NCBI GenBank assembly: GCA_028284935.1
Contig: JANQQQ010000008.1
Span: 124,001-188,000 of the forward strand
Source of the DNA: Croceivirga sp.
GTDB taxonomy: Bacteria; Bacteroidota; Bacteroidia; Flavobacteriales; Flavobacteriaceae
Length of the DNA: 64,000 bases
Direction of reading: 5' to 3'
The position numbers were made by a program, and so were the translations under genes. Positions 54,093 to 62,669 of the stretch are shown here, piece after piece (position 1 is the first letter of the stretch; each line of letters starts with the position of its first letter). A model generated the notes under the pieces. That model was not told the DNA's origin and made no database searches. It worked only from the letters and a program-made list of their open reading frames with translations.

Positions 54093-54229
54093 GAAAGGGA
54101 CCATCTTTTCCAGGGTTTAGACGAACTAACAATTTAATCGGTAAACGGAAATTTTTAGGCTCGAGTTGATAAGAAAAAGACTGTTAATTTCTTTGGTCCA
54201 GAAAAACTGAACACAGGATTAAGATTTAA

Positions 54230-55165
54230 TTACCAATCCCTAAAACGGTAATAGTAGTTCTTTTTGGGTTGGTTTTCAATGTATTTAAGTATTAGTTCCC
54301 TTGTATATTCAACTTGATCAACATGGGCATCCACTATTTTAAGTTTCAAGTCCCATTCCCGATCCCCCAGTTCTTTTACTTTTTCTGACATTTGGGTGTA
54401 AAGTTCGTTCACACGGTCCCTACAATAGGACCTTGGTTCCAAATCTGCAAGGACTTCGCCGGCAGCTTTGGCACCTTCCAAAGTTTGATTGGTAAACCAT
54501 TTTGACTTTGCGACATTAATTAAACTATCACAGTCCCTTTCCAAAACCGATTGGTAAAACGTTCGTATTTCATCTTCGTGCTCACTGTAACAATTACTCG
54601 CAATAGGAATATTGGCAATGACCGTTACCGCCTGTCTGGTTTTATCTTGAGCATCCAAAGCATAAGCTTTTTTGGTAATTTCCTCGCAGTGTTCCTCATA
54701 GTATTGGATAATTTCCCTTTTGGTCCTTTCCAAAAAGTCCAGTAGTCCCGGATTTTTTGGCCGAATGTTTTTAACGGCAGCTATATATGCCTTTTGTTCG
54801 TTTTGCCCTACTCCTTTTAGTGTTATGGACTCAGTTCCAAATACATTCCCCTTTTCCTTTTCTATATCCCCTACAAAAATGGTCATCTCCAGGTTTAAAA
54901 TCACTCTTGGTGGTGCAGTACCTAAAATTTCCTTATCAATAACAGCTATTCTGGGTAGCAATAAAAATCTTGGGCTATAGAGATTGCCACTTATCCCTTT
55001 TTCGGAAACCAATTGATACATACGGGTCTCCAATAAAGATTTTGCACTACTTGGCATTGGTTCGCTTTGTGTTGGGACATGCACCCCCAATAAAACGTCA
55101 TTATAATCTTGGGCAACCAAGAAAAGCGAATTGAGGAAAAAAGTGATTGCTAAAAATTTTCTCAT
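54230..55165 (-). CDS. exported protein of unknown function, last gene of a four-gene exported-protein operon
   Basis: 311 aa with a signal peptide (LAITFFLNSLFLVAQ). I do not recognise a named family. The N-terminal half has strands RFLLLPRIAVIDKEI and RVILNLEMTIFVGDI and a block GVGQNEQKAYIAAVKNIR like the repeated-domain edge of CsgG/FlgT-type outer-membrane assembly proteins. The C-terminal half is helical with several Cys (CYSEHEDEI, CDSLINVAKSKWF, YCRDRVNELY), possibly TPR-like. It lies 11 bases after the DUF6175-like gene. A periplasmic scaffold role beside the other three products is a guess. Confidence 0.55.
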   Translation of the reverse strand: MRKFLAITFFLNSLFLVAQDYNDVLLGVHVPTQSEPMPSSAKSLLETRMYQLVSEKGISGNLYSPRFLLLPRIAVIDKEILGTAPPRVILNLEMTIFVGDIEKEKGNVFGTESITLKGVGQNEQKAYIAAVKNIRPKNPGLLDFLERTKREIIQYYEEHCEEITKKAYALDAQDKTRQAVTVIANIPIASNCYSEHEDEIRTFYQSVLERDCDSLINVAKSKWFTNQTLEGAKAAGEVLADLEPRSYCRDRVNELYTQMSEKVKELGDREWDLKLKIVDAHVDQVEYTRELILKYIENQPKKNYYYRFRDW

Positions 55166-55176
55166 GACATTTATTT

Positions 55177-56112
55177 TTATTTACCACCTAAAATAAGGGT
55201 TACCTTGCCCAAGCCTTCAGTGGCCAACTTATTCGGGGTTTGATAGTCATCTGCCAGCATTTTGCTTAAACCCCTAAAAAAGTTCCTTGCCGCCAAAGCT
55301 CTGCCTCGCTCATTGAAGAGCGGCATTCTAACCTGTTCAAATAGCGCATAGCTTTCGGTAACATCGGTGGTGGAGAATCGCCCCTCAACAGTATTGGCAT
55401 CCAGCCAATCCTCAATTTCAAAGGATAGGTCATCCAAGTCACCATCCCAATCATCCCAAGTCAGGATTTGAAGACTTACTTCCCTTCCGTTTTCAAACAT
55501 ATCATCAAAGTGTTCCTGTAGGGTGTAGGTGAAATCCTCCATATTATCCCGAACGGCTTCCTCCAACAAAACCGGGAGTTCGGTACTAAAGGATTGGGCC
55601 CCAGTTCCTGTTGCGGTTGCGACCTGTTTGTAGGTGTAAGAATCCAAACCTTGTAGGTTATAGGTAACGGATTTTTTTGGCCCCATTTCATTTATGGTCC
55701 AAGTCAACTGTAAAATAATGTCGGCCCGTGCGGTTTTAATGATTTGATCTATAGGGGATTCAGAGATGGAGGCCCCGGTGTCCCTGGAAGTACGAACAGC
55801 GTTTAACCCTCTATCATTTGCCAAACCCTTTAGCACAGTTTCCAAATTCTTTAAAGGAAACTCCCTTTCGGCCATAAGTCCGTTAAGGGTACTTATTACC
55901 AATAGCAAATCCGTATTCTCTTGAACAGCTCTTTTATAATCAGGAACCTTTGTCTCAATACCTTGGTTGTCATAGGTTAACATATACCCATTTTTGTTGC
56001 ACCAAGCATCACTGGGAACGACCATTAAAGTTGGCTTTTTGGCCTGCCCAAAGGACAATGTTGTAACCAAACAAAAAAGAAGTATACCGAGTTCAAAAAT
56101 CCTTTTTTTCAT
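55177..56112 (-). CDS. exported DUF6175-like protein
   Basis: 311 aa with a signal peptide (LGILLFCLVTTLSFGQ). The opening KPTLMVVPSDAWCNKNGY and the later ADIILQLTWTINEMGPKKSVTYNLQGLDSYT resemble Bacteroidota proteins grouped as DUF6175; the placement rests on my memory of the family. LMVVPSDAW with ADIILQL is also reminiscent of CsgG-like nucleotide-fold domains without a known ligand. The function is unknown. Its start is 2 bases after the 56115 gene, so the operon is compact. Confidence 0.6.
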   Translation of the reverse strand: MKKRIFELGILLFCLVTTLSFGQAKKPTLMVVPSDAWCNKNGYMLTYDNQGIETKVPDYKRAVQENTDLLLVISTLNGLMAEREFPLKNLETVLKGLANDRGLNAVRTSRDTGASISESPIDQIIKTARADIILQLTWTINEMGPKKSVTYNLQGLDSYTYKQVATATGTGAQSFSTELPVLLEEAVRDNMEDFTYTLQEHFDDMFENGREVSLQILTWDDWDGDLDDLSFEIEDWLDANTVEGRFSTTDVTESYALFEQVRMPLFNERGRALAARNFFRGLSKMLADDYQTPNKLATEGLGKVTLILGGK

Positions 56113-56114
56113 TC

Positions 56115-56672
56115 TTAAAAACCTTTTGCCAATGAATTGATAATATCATTTTTTTCCAGAAACTTTCGTAGGTCGTCAGAAGCGACGCTCACCAATACAC
56201 CTACCTTATATTGGTAGAATTTGTCCTTTTTATCCTTTTTGTTCCTTACCAGTTTCTGAACGTCTGCTGCGCCTTTGTGATCCGTGGCGAATGTTACAAA
56301 GCGATTGAATTCACCATCATCAAGAAAAAAATCCTTAAAAAAGTCCTTGTATTCTTTCTCGGTCATTTCTCTGTTCATCAAAGGCCGGGATGCCCTACAA
56401 CCTCTCCCTTCGCCTGCATAGCCCTTGAAAATGATGCCGTGAACTGCATTCTTTTTTGCTTGTAGGGAGGCTACACTCTTTTCTTTGGAGTAGGACCAAA
56501 CCTTTACCAGTTTGTAGCCATTTTTTGCTGTGCCCCCGTAACACTCAATATCATATACCCACTCATAGGTGTCCTGATCTGCAAGTTTTTGCCTCCTTTG
56601 GGCAGAAACCATGGAACAAACAAGAAGGGCCAAACAAGGGACGATTACCTTTTTCAACGGAACTGAAATCAT
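56115..56672 (-). CDS. small exported basic protein of unknown function
   Basis: 185 aa with a signal peptide (VIVPCLALLVCSMVSAQ). The mature protein is Lys-rich, with two cysteines (YDIECYGG, GRGCRASRP) that could form a disulfide. The stretch WVYDIECYGGTAKNGYKLVKVWSYSK followed by SLQAKKNAVHGIIFKG suggests an LPP20/FlgP-type core in which a helix AKKNAV-like follows a strand pair. The family is not recognised with certainty. Its ATG overlaps the preceding gene's stop (4 bases). Confidence 0.55.
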   Translation of the reverse strand: MISVPLKKVIVPCLALLVCSMVSAQRRQKLADQDTYEWVYDIECYGGTAKNGYKLVKVWSYSKEKSVASLQAKKNAVHGIIFKGYAGEGRGCRASRPLMNREMTEKEYKDFFKDFFLDDGEFNRFVTFATDHKGAADVQKLVRNKKDKKDKFYQYKVGVLVSVASDDLRKFLEKNDIINSLAKGF

Positions 56673-57934
56673 TTGAATAAACTTTGGTTTTTTTTGAATC
56701 GAATTAACATGCCGGGATATAACTTTTTGGAACTGCCTTTAAATATGGTTTGCTCCAAATCTGCATCTGGAAGCTCCTCTGGAAGATAGGAATTATCCCA
56801 AATTTGTGCAGGGTCAACCGTGATTTCGGCTACCTTTTTATATTCAACGGTTCCATCTTCCGATAACAACTGTTCCAAAACTTCAAACCGATCCCCTTTT
56901 TGTAAGCCTTCCTTTGTTCCAATTTTTGCCGCGATGGGTTCAATGCTTACCAAGGGGGTTTTTGTCCGGAAGACCTCGAATTTTCGTTCCAAACGGGCAA
57001 TGGCAGCATCTGTTGCCTTTATTGTAGCTCTGGCAATCAGTTCATCCTCTGTCTTTGTGGTATATTTGGTGGATTGAACATCGGACCATGCATCCTGTCG
57101 GCCAATATACTCCAATTTAAAAATGTCCGTTTCGTCAAAAGCGGCGACACGAGCTTTATCGTGGTTGTCACTGGTCACCCAAAATTCACCAAAGAAACGG
57201 GAAGCTGCCTCCTCATCCCACACAAGGCGGTAGAGATAGGATGTAGTTTTTATGACATATCCCTTGGCTAGGATATCCGCAGCGCCTACCGTGGCCGAAT
57301 TTTGGATACTTCTGGTCTTCCGGCCCCCTAAAAGGCTGCTCATATCATTGAGAAGATTCTTCCCCTTGGAAAGTACTTCTTCCTTATTGGTGTACTTATA
57401 GTCGTTTACTACAACAAACGAGTTGGATATAAGTTCTTCCCCTGCGTCTTCCAGCATGGCATTGCCCCGTAAGGTCTGTTTTGCAATTTGTACATCAAAG
57501 GCACTGGCATTGTACAGCCCACGGATTTTTACAAGCTCAACATCAAAATTTCCACTTTTGCTTCTGTTGAACCATTTGGCCACCATTTTCTTTGCGACTT
57601 GGTTTTCCCTTAAATACTTGGATATGGCGATGGAATGATCCTTTGCCTCGGATTTTAAAGGGATGGATGGGGGCATTTGTAAGCTATGGTCGTTAAACTT
57701 TTTTGGAATGGCAATCTGTTCAAAAGTACCCTTAATGGTGCTCAGCCTTTCCTTTTTTGGTGTTTCCACCATAAGCAGTTCCAGTGAACTTCTTTTAAAA
57801 TCCTTTATTTCACCAGAAAAATCCGCTTTCCTTAAAACCCTTTTTTCTTGAGCCTGTAAGGGGAAAGAAATTCCTGATATAAGAATGGCAGTAAAAAAGA
57901 ATTTTATGTAGGATTCCTTAATACCGAAATACAT
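56669..57934 (-). CDS. exported protein of unknown function, first gene of the operon
   Basis: 421 aa with a signal peptide (FFFTAILISGISFPLQAQ). The C-terminal 100 residues (VSIEPIAAKIGTKEGLQKGDRFEVLEQ ... LYPGMLIRFKK) have the G-L-x-x-G-D-x-F-x-V pattern found in FlgT/CsgG-like and other outer-membrane accessory proteins. A long helix region (TKTEDELIARATIKATDAAIARLERKFEVF) precedes it. The N-terminal half is not recognised. It is led by a promoter with the TACGG-N4-CCGTA operator and lies downstream of a two-component pair, the probable regulator. Confidence 0.6.
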   Translation of the reverse strand: MYFGIKESYIKFFFTAILISGISFPLQAQEKRVLRKADFSGEIKDFKRSSLELLMVETPKKERLSTIKGTFEQIAIPKKFNDHSLQMPPSIPLKSEAKDHSIAISKYLRENQVAKKMVAKWFNRSKSGNFDVELVKIRGLYNASAFDVQIAKQTLRGNAMLEDAGEELISNSFVVVNDYKYTNKEEVLSKGKNLLNDMSSLLGGRKTRSIQNSATVGAADILAKGYVIKTTSYLYRLVWDEEAASRFFGEFWVTSDNHDKARVAAFDETDIFKLEYIGRQDAWSDVQSTKYTTKTEDELIARATIKATDAAIARLERKFEVFRTKTPLVSIEPIAAKIGTKEGLQKGDRFEVLEQLLSEDGTVEYKKVAEITVDPAQIWDNSYLPEELPDADLEQTIFKGSSKKLYPGMLIRFKKNQSLFK

Positions 57935-57963
57935 GATTGGGTTGGTTTACATTTTGGTTCAAT

Positions 57964-58006
57964 CAAATCTATGGAAGTGCACTAGTAATTTTTACGGTTT
58001 TCCGTA
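57964..58006 (-). promoter_or_regulatory. promoter with TACGG-N4-CCGTA operator, exported-protein operon (P1)
   Basis: TTTTTACGG (57989-57997) and CCGTAAAAA (58002-58010) form a perfect 9-base inverted repeat with a TTTT centre. On the minus strand 21 bases separate it from a perfect -7 box TAGATTTG (57971-57964), and the start codon lies at 57934. It has no U-run on either strand, so it is not a terminator of the 58076 gene. Confidence 0.65.
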
Positions 58007-58075
58007 AAAAAGTTCAAATGTTCACGAAAAAATTACGCGCATGAGGTAACCTGTAAGATTTACATGTAATACTAT

Positions 58076-58744
58076 TCAGATTAATCCTAAATCCTTGGCG
58101 TTGGCCACCAATTGAACATTGTTATTGGCTTTTAATATGTCCTTCAATTTGTTGAGGCGTTTTTCTATGGAACTGAGGCTGGAAGGAGAAATGCCTTCTT
58201 TTGAAAGGGTTGCTGAAATCTCTGTCTGCGAAAACCCATTGGAGAGGTAAGAGAGCAGGGAAACATCATAATCCTCAAGTTCAAAAAAGCCACTACCCTT
58301 GGTCAATTGGGTTATAGTATTGGAGACAAAATGTTGTCCCTTAAAGACAGCCATTACGGCCTCTTTCAAATCTTTCAACCCATTGCGTCCTTTTAGGACA
58401 TAGGCTGAAACCTTGTCTATTTGGATAAATCGCTTCACCATAGTCGGTTTTTCTTCTACTGAGCAGATAATAATGGGCAAGTTATGCTCCTTTTGTCGAA
58501 GTTTTTCAATCAGCTCTTTACCGGAATGTAATTGTAGAGGGGTATGGTCTTTTTTAAAGGAAAGGTCCGTAATCAAAAGGTCGTAAGGCTGTCCCTTTCT
58601 TAACTCACCCTCAATTTTCGTATACGCCTTATCGCAATACTCGGTGGAATGTACCTCCCTAATTCCCAACTCCTGCTTCAGCATCATGGAGATGCCATAG
58701 GCAACGGTATCCAAGTCTTCAACAACCAAGACCTTTTTAAACAT
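58076..58744 (-). CDS. NarL/LuxR-type response regulator
   Basis: 222 aa. Receiver domain with acidic ED (9-10) and phospho-acceptor D60 (LLITDLSF), switch Lys in YVLKGRNG. The C-terminal HTH (about 160-215) has LSYLSNGFSQTEISATL as the recognition-helix region, a variant of the LuxR pattern. LuxR-type regulators bind inverted repeats. It is the second gene of a pair with the TPR kinase (14 bases apart) and lies just upstream of the P1 operator. Confidence 0.87.
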   Translation of the reverse strand: MFKKVLVVEDLDTVAYGISMMLKQELGIREVHSTEYCDKAYTKIEGELRKGQPYDLLITDLSFKKDHTPLQLHSGKELIEKLRQKEHNLPIIICSVEEKPTMVKRFIQIDKVSAYVLKGRNGLKDLKEAVMAVFKGQHFVSNTITQLTKGSGFFELEDYDVSLLSYLSNGFSQTEISATLSKEGISPSSLSSIEKRLNKLKDILKANNNVQLVANAKDLGLI

Positions 58745-58758
58745 GGGTATAATATCAT

Positions 58759-60696
58759 TTAAATGGGGATGGCTATCTCTGCCTTGACCCCGGGTCCAAA
58801 ATTCTTGGGGACTAATTTAAATACGGATCCAATCGCATTCATACGGGAAACCGTATTTTTAAGTCCAATGCCTTTCGGTTTTTGGGGATCTATGCCCACG
58901 CCATTGTCCGTGTAGGTAATCAATAACTTTTTATGGTCCTGTTCAAAGGTAAAAGAGACAAGGCTTGCTTCCGAGTGCTTTCGCATGTTCACTAGTACTT
59001 CGTTGATGGTACGGTGAAGGGCAATACATTTATGTTCGCTTAACAAGGACCAGTCAATTTCGTTCATTCCCTTGGTCACAACGGTAATGTCCCTGCCGTG
59101 GTACGTATTGATTAGGTTTTTAAGCTCGCTTTCAAACGCGACGCCAGTCTGTATTTCGGAATTGTCATGGGAGATTTGCCGTGAGGTGTTGTAGATATGT
59201 TCCAAGTTGCCCAAAAACTCTTCCGTATCGGGTTTTTTATTTTGGACTTTGGTCATCAAAGAAAATACATCGTTGCTGAGACTGTCGTGTATGTCCTGTG
59301 CAATCCGTTTCTCGGTATTGTACACTTCTTGTAGCCTTTGTTTTTTGTGACGCTGTTTGAGCACAAAATAGAGGGAGACCCCACCCATTAACAGGATGGC
59401 GCTTAATGAAAGAAAAAGGATTTTCTGGGTTTCCTGTTGGGCCAGTTGTACTTCTTTTTGCGCCGTTTCGGTTTCCAGGGCCAATAAACGGGCTTTTTCT
59501 TGTTGGTCTTGATACTTCAGATAAGCATATTGATTTTTTGATTTTTTTTCGATTAAGTCTAGACTGTCCGACAGATTTATATATCTAATGCGATATTTTA
59601 CTTCGTTCGGTTTCAGTCTAAATAGGATTTGCAAAGCTTCCAACTCCGCTTCAGGAATGACCAAGTCCTTTGATGTTACAATTAAGGTATCCAAATAGTT
59701 CTTTGCTTTTTTAGGTTTGGATACTTCATGGAATTCGGCTAATGATCGATAACTAGAAAGTAACCCTCTTTTATCCCCATTTTTTTTCCGTATTTCTAAT
59801 GCTTTTAAATAGGTCGATAAAACATTCGTTTTTTTAAGCTTCCACTCGCATTCGGCTTTATTGTGAATCAATCTAGCATATTCTATTGGGTTAAAGTTTT
59901 CCGGAATTAAGCTAATAGCATCACTCAGTGTTCTATGCGCTAGGGTGTATTCGTTTTTTTTTGAATAGAGCATCGCTAAATTATTCATATATAATGCTTT
60001 ATAAGATATTTTGGATTCCAGTTCTATTGCTTTTATATAGTTTTCTTCAGCATTTTTGTAATCATTGAGCTCTTGATAATTATTACCAAGTTCATTCCAA
60101 CACCATATCAAATACTTTTCATCTTTCTTAGGGTTAAAATATGTTATGGCGTGCGTTATGGACTCTTTTGAACCATAATAGTCATTTTTCCTATACTGGA
60201 TTTTACCCATTTCCAGTAGGTTCTTTCCTACTTGGGTACTGTCTGAAAGCTGCTTGTAGGTGTTTTTTGACTTTTGATAATAGAAAAATGCACTGTCAAA
60301 CTTTTGTTTAACCCTAAAATCATAAGCTAAATAGGATTCTCCGATAGCCCTATACAGAATGTTATTTGTTTTTTTTGCGATTTGATATAATAACCTATCA
60401 TATATAATAATAGAATCATAATCTCTAGCTTCATTGAAAGAACCTGATTTCCTTATCAAGGTTTCGAAGATTAATGTATCGGTCTTTTTTACATCAAATG
60501 ATTTGATATTTTTTATTGAAGTAATAGAGATTGGTCGGAGGTCAGTACTCAATTCTAAACCCAATCCTTCCTCATCTGTTTGTTTCCCATATTTAGGATT
60601 ACATCCACAGAAGATAATCAAAAGTGGCAAAAGAAATTTTTCTGGTCTGTACAAAATCTTTTTTATGAATATAAAAAAAAGGGCTCGTCTTGACAA
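58759..60696 (-). CDS. TPR-containing sensor histidine kinase (HisKA_3 class)
   Basis: 645 aa from a TTG at 60696; no ATG is available before the signal-like segment LLPLLIIFCGC, so the start is uncertain and the CGC may be a lipobox. TPR-like helices fill residues about 100-400 (extracytoplasmic), then a membrane helix (about 425-445; ILFLSLSAILLMGGVSLYF). The kinase part has His470 (AQDIHDSLSND) and a GHKL ATPase (YTDNGVGIDP, KGIGLKNTVSRM). It belongs to the NarX-like group that pairs with NarL-type regulators, which fits the gene that follows. Confidence 0.87.
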   Translation of the reverse strand: MSRRALFFIFIKKILYRPEKFLLPLLIIFCGCNPKYGKQTDEEGLGLELSTDLRPISITSIKNIKSFDVKKTDTLIFETLIRKSGSFNEARDYDSIIIYDRLLYQIAKKTNNILYRAIGESYLAYDFRVKQKFDSAFFYYQKSKNTYKQLSDSTQVGKNLLEMGKIQYRKNDYYGSKESITHAITYFNPKKDEKYLIWCWNELGNNYQELNDYKNAEENYIKAIELESKISYKALYMNNLAMLYSKKNEYTLAHRTLSDAISLIPENFNPIEYARLIHNKAECEWKLKKTNVLSTYLKALEIRKKNGDKRGLLSSYRSLAEFHEVSKPKKAKNYLDTLIVTSKDLVIPEAELEALQILFRLKPNEVKYRIRYINLSDSLDLIEKKSKNQYAYLKYQDQQEKARLLALETETAQKEVQLAQQETQKILFLSLSAILLMGGVSLYFVLKQRHKKQRLQEVYNTEKRIAQDIHDSLSNDVFSLMTKVQNKKPDTEEFLGNLEHIYNTSRQISHDNSEIQTGVAFESELKNLINTYHGRDITVVTKGMNEIDWSLLSEHKCIALHRTINEVLVNMRKHSEASLVSFTFEQDHKKLLITYTDNGVGIDPQKPKGIGLKNTVSRMNAIGSVFKLVPKNFGPGVKAEIAIPI

Positions 60697-60793
60697 CTCA
60701 CCCTTTTCCTAAAAACAATCCGAATTCAAAACTTGAATTGGCAAATTCATGGCTTGATTCAATACCATATTTAAATCAAGTAGTTCGCTCAGG

Positions 60794-60826
60794 ATACGAA
60801 AATCTCAATCTATGAGATTTTCGTAT
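60794..60826. terminator. perfect 14-base inverted repeat after the small lipoprotein gene
   Basis: ATACGAAAATCTCA (60794-60807) and its reverse complement (60813-60826) with loop ATCTA. It lies 10 bases past the stop of the 60836 gene. On the minus strand no U-run follows, on the + strand TCTTTTC does, so terminator function is probable but a transcript-stabilising hairpin is possible. A second, 7-base repeat (AATTCAA/TTGAATT) is at 60723-60739. Confidence 0.55.
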
Positions 60827-60835
60827 CTTTTCTTG

Positions 60836-60985
60836 CTAGCCCTTGCCCCCTTGCGGGCTTGTAGTAGTACCTTGACCGTCTGCCTGTTGCTCAGGTATAA
60901 ATTGAGCTTCAAGGTTTTCTACTTCGCAAGAAGCGGATAACAATAGAGCTACCAAAACGATCAATCCTAAAAACTTGTTAGTCAT
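60836..60985 (-). CDS. 49-residue lipoprotein
   Basis: A short gene read on the minus strand from ATG 60985 to TAG 60836. MTNKFLGLIV and LVALLLSASC give a typical lipoprotein signal with lipidated Cys20 (LSAS-C), leaving a 30-residue mature part rich in Gln, Gly and Thr and ending in SPQGGKG. The length, clean lipobox and a hairpin behind it argue for a real gene. The function is unknown. In this 467-base stretch between the kinase and the 61164 gene nothing else is recognised. Confidence 0.65.
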   Translation of the reverse strand: MTNKFLGLIVLVALLLSASCEVENLEAQFIPEQQADGQGTTTSPQGGKG

Positions 60986-61163
60986 AACACTAGTTTTTAA
61001 GGTTAATAATTGGCAGCATTCTGATCGCCACTGCCTCGACGATCAAGTTTTTATGTGATCACGAATCAAAAATGCAAAGAGGAAATATCATTATGAATCC
61101 TAGTTTAATCAGTTCAGCTGAGTTCAATTATTTTAACAGTTTTTTGTAGCTTCAGCTAACGAA

Positions 61164-61994
61164 ATGAAAGAGGAAGAATACTTTTCACAGGTCCTAGACG
61201 AATATTATAAGCACTTCGGTGGAGATAGTGTTGACCATTACTTAAAGAACCCGACTGCCGGAAATATAAAAGAAGCAGCCAAAGAAAGATTTAAAGATTT
61301 TAGTCGAAATCCTAGCCACGAAGATTTTTCACTAATCATAAAATTTCTGAAAGCAACAAGAAAAGAATATCCTATTAAAGTAAATAGCTCATCTGAATTG
61401 TTCAATGAAATTGAAAAGTACCCCTTTTATGACAGAGTGGTAAAAATCGTAAAAGAGTATAAAAAGGGTAATGCATATGAAACGAAGATTGCCAATATTG
61501 ATTTTTTGGCATGGTTAATTGATTTCAATGACAGACCCTTGGTTAAAAGAAATGACGAGGCTTTTCAAAAACGGAAAATAGAAGATTTAAAGTCAGATTT
61601 TGAATCATTATTCACTACTGAAAAGGGAAAACTATTGTTGGATCAATTGATGTTTAATGAAGAATTTCTAAGTAATTTAAAAAACAAGTTGCTGATCCAG
61701 GTTCTTGAGGATTATAATCTTGAAAATAATGCTTCTTTTCGTAACTATCGGGACAAGATAAAGGATGACATCATCTTACAATCATTTACCATTAAAAGAC
61801 TTGAATCCAAGGTGCACCTGTTGCATCGACAACTAAAAAGGGCAAGAAGTTTAAAAAGATGGGCAGGCAGTTTTGGTCTGTTCTTTTTGGCAATAGAGTA
61901 TCGAAAGCCCTCGTTTAATCATTTATTTGAAGACTTATTCGAAGACTATCTAGGGATTGACGACTTAGATGATTTTTTCGACGACTTGGTTTAA
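61164..61994 (+). CDS. unrecognised cytoplasmic protein with acidic C-terminus
   Basis: 276 aa, no signal peptide. The protein is almost entirely alpha-helical by composition (many Lys, Glu, Leu, Phe). Possible coiled coil lies near 205-235 (TIKRLESKVHLLHRQLKRARS), with a short hydrophobic stretch (WAGSFGLFFLAIEYR) after it and a strongly acidic tail (DDLDDFFDDLV). I know no family. The start ATG is 5 bases after an A/G-rich stretch. It is 12 bases before the next gene, suggesting a two-gene unit. Confidence 0.65.
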   Translation: MKEEEYFSQVLDEYYKHFGGDSVDHYLKNPTAGNIKEAAKERFKDFSRNPSHEDFSLIIKFLKATRKEYPIKVNSSSELFNEIEKYPFYDRVVKIVKEYKKGNAYETKIANIDFLAWLIDFNDRPLVKRNDEAFQKRKIEDLKSDFESLFTTEKGKLLLDQLMFNEEFLSNLKNKLLIQVLEDYNLENNASFRNYRDKIKDDIILQSFTIKRLESKVHLLHRQLKRARSLKRWAGSFGLFFLAIEYRKPSFNHLFEDLFEDYLGIDDLDDFFDDLV

Positions 61995-62006
61995 ATTGTT
62001 TTTGTG

Positions 62007-62669
62007 ATGAACCTAGAAACAGAAAGAAAAATAAAGTACTGGTTGGCCCTTTCAGCCAAAATCCTTGTGGTATCTTTTTTGGCTTTAAAAATTTCTCAAA
62101 TGGTTTTTGGGTGGCCAAACATTTCGCTCATAACAACTTCAGAAGAAACAAATAACACCTTACAATCTTCTAAGAAGGATTTGGGCTCTGAAGAAAAAGT
62201 GGATAAAATAGATACTACTTCTGAAAATGACACAGAACATGCGCCTTCGACCGCTTACCAAAATGAGCTTATTCCAAATTCTGCCAGTATTTACATTTTT
62301 AACAATCAAGACCTTGAAAACCAGTGGTCAAGGCAATTGGGGACAACATACTTCCAAGAATATGGGATTAGGGCACAACCTGGTTATGATAAGGCACAAC
62401 TGTTAATGGGGGACTTGGGCTCCGCCGCAAATACGGAACTGGTCTGCGTGGGCACAGCTACCTATAGTTACTATGAAAATTCATTGGGTCAAATCAGTTG
62501 TGAAGCATCATTGGAGTTTACCACCTATAATAAAATGACTGGGGAAGTATTGCAGGGGTTATCAAGTGCTATTTCAAAAACGGGCCCTGGAAGTACACGT
62601 TCCAAGGCGAAGGAGCAGGCACTAAAACAAATACGTCAGGAACTGGCTACAACCTCCCCAACTTCCTAG
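62007..62669 (+). CDS. membrane-anchored protein of unknown function
   Basis: 220 aa from ATG 62007 (a GTG three bases earlier is possible). One N-terminal membrane segment (about 14-36; ALSAKILVVSFLALKISQMVFG), a polar linker rich in Ser, Thr, Glu and Lys, and a C-terminal domain (about 85-215). That domain has a strand LVCVGTATYSYYENS, ISCEASLEFTTYNKM and a helix with RSKAKEQALKQIRQELA, a layout like LPP20/FlgP or CsgG-accessory domains. It is 12 bases after the 61164 gene; its 3' end overlaps the convergent FlgO-like gene by 23 bases. Confidence 0.65.
   Translation: MNLETERKIKYWLALSAKILVVSFLALKISQMVFGWPNISLITTSEETNNTLQSSKKDLGSEEKVDKIDTTSENDTEHAPSTAYQNELIPNSASIYIFNNQDLENQWSRQLGTTYFQEYGIRAQPGYDKAQLLMGDLGSAANTELVCVGTATYSYYENSLGQISCEASLEFTTYNKMTGEVLQGLSSAISKTGPGSTRSKAKEQALKQIRQELATTSPTS

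Noticed and set aside
57989-58010. Perfect hairpin downstream of the NarL-type regulator as its terminator
   Set aside because: No U-run follows on either strand, and the same half-sites recur in front of the 54013 gene at the same distance from a -7 box, so operator function fits better.
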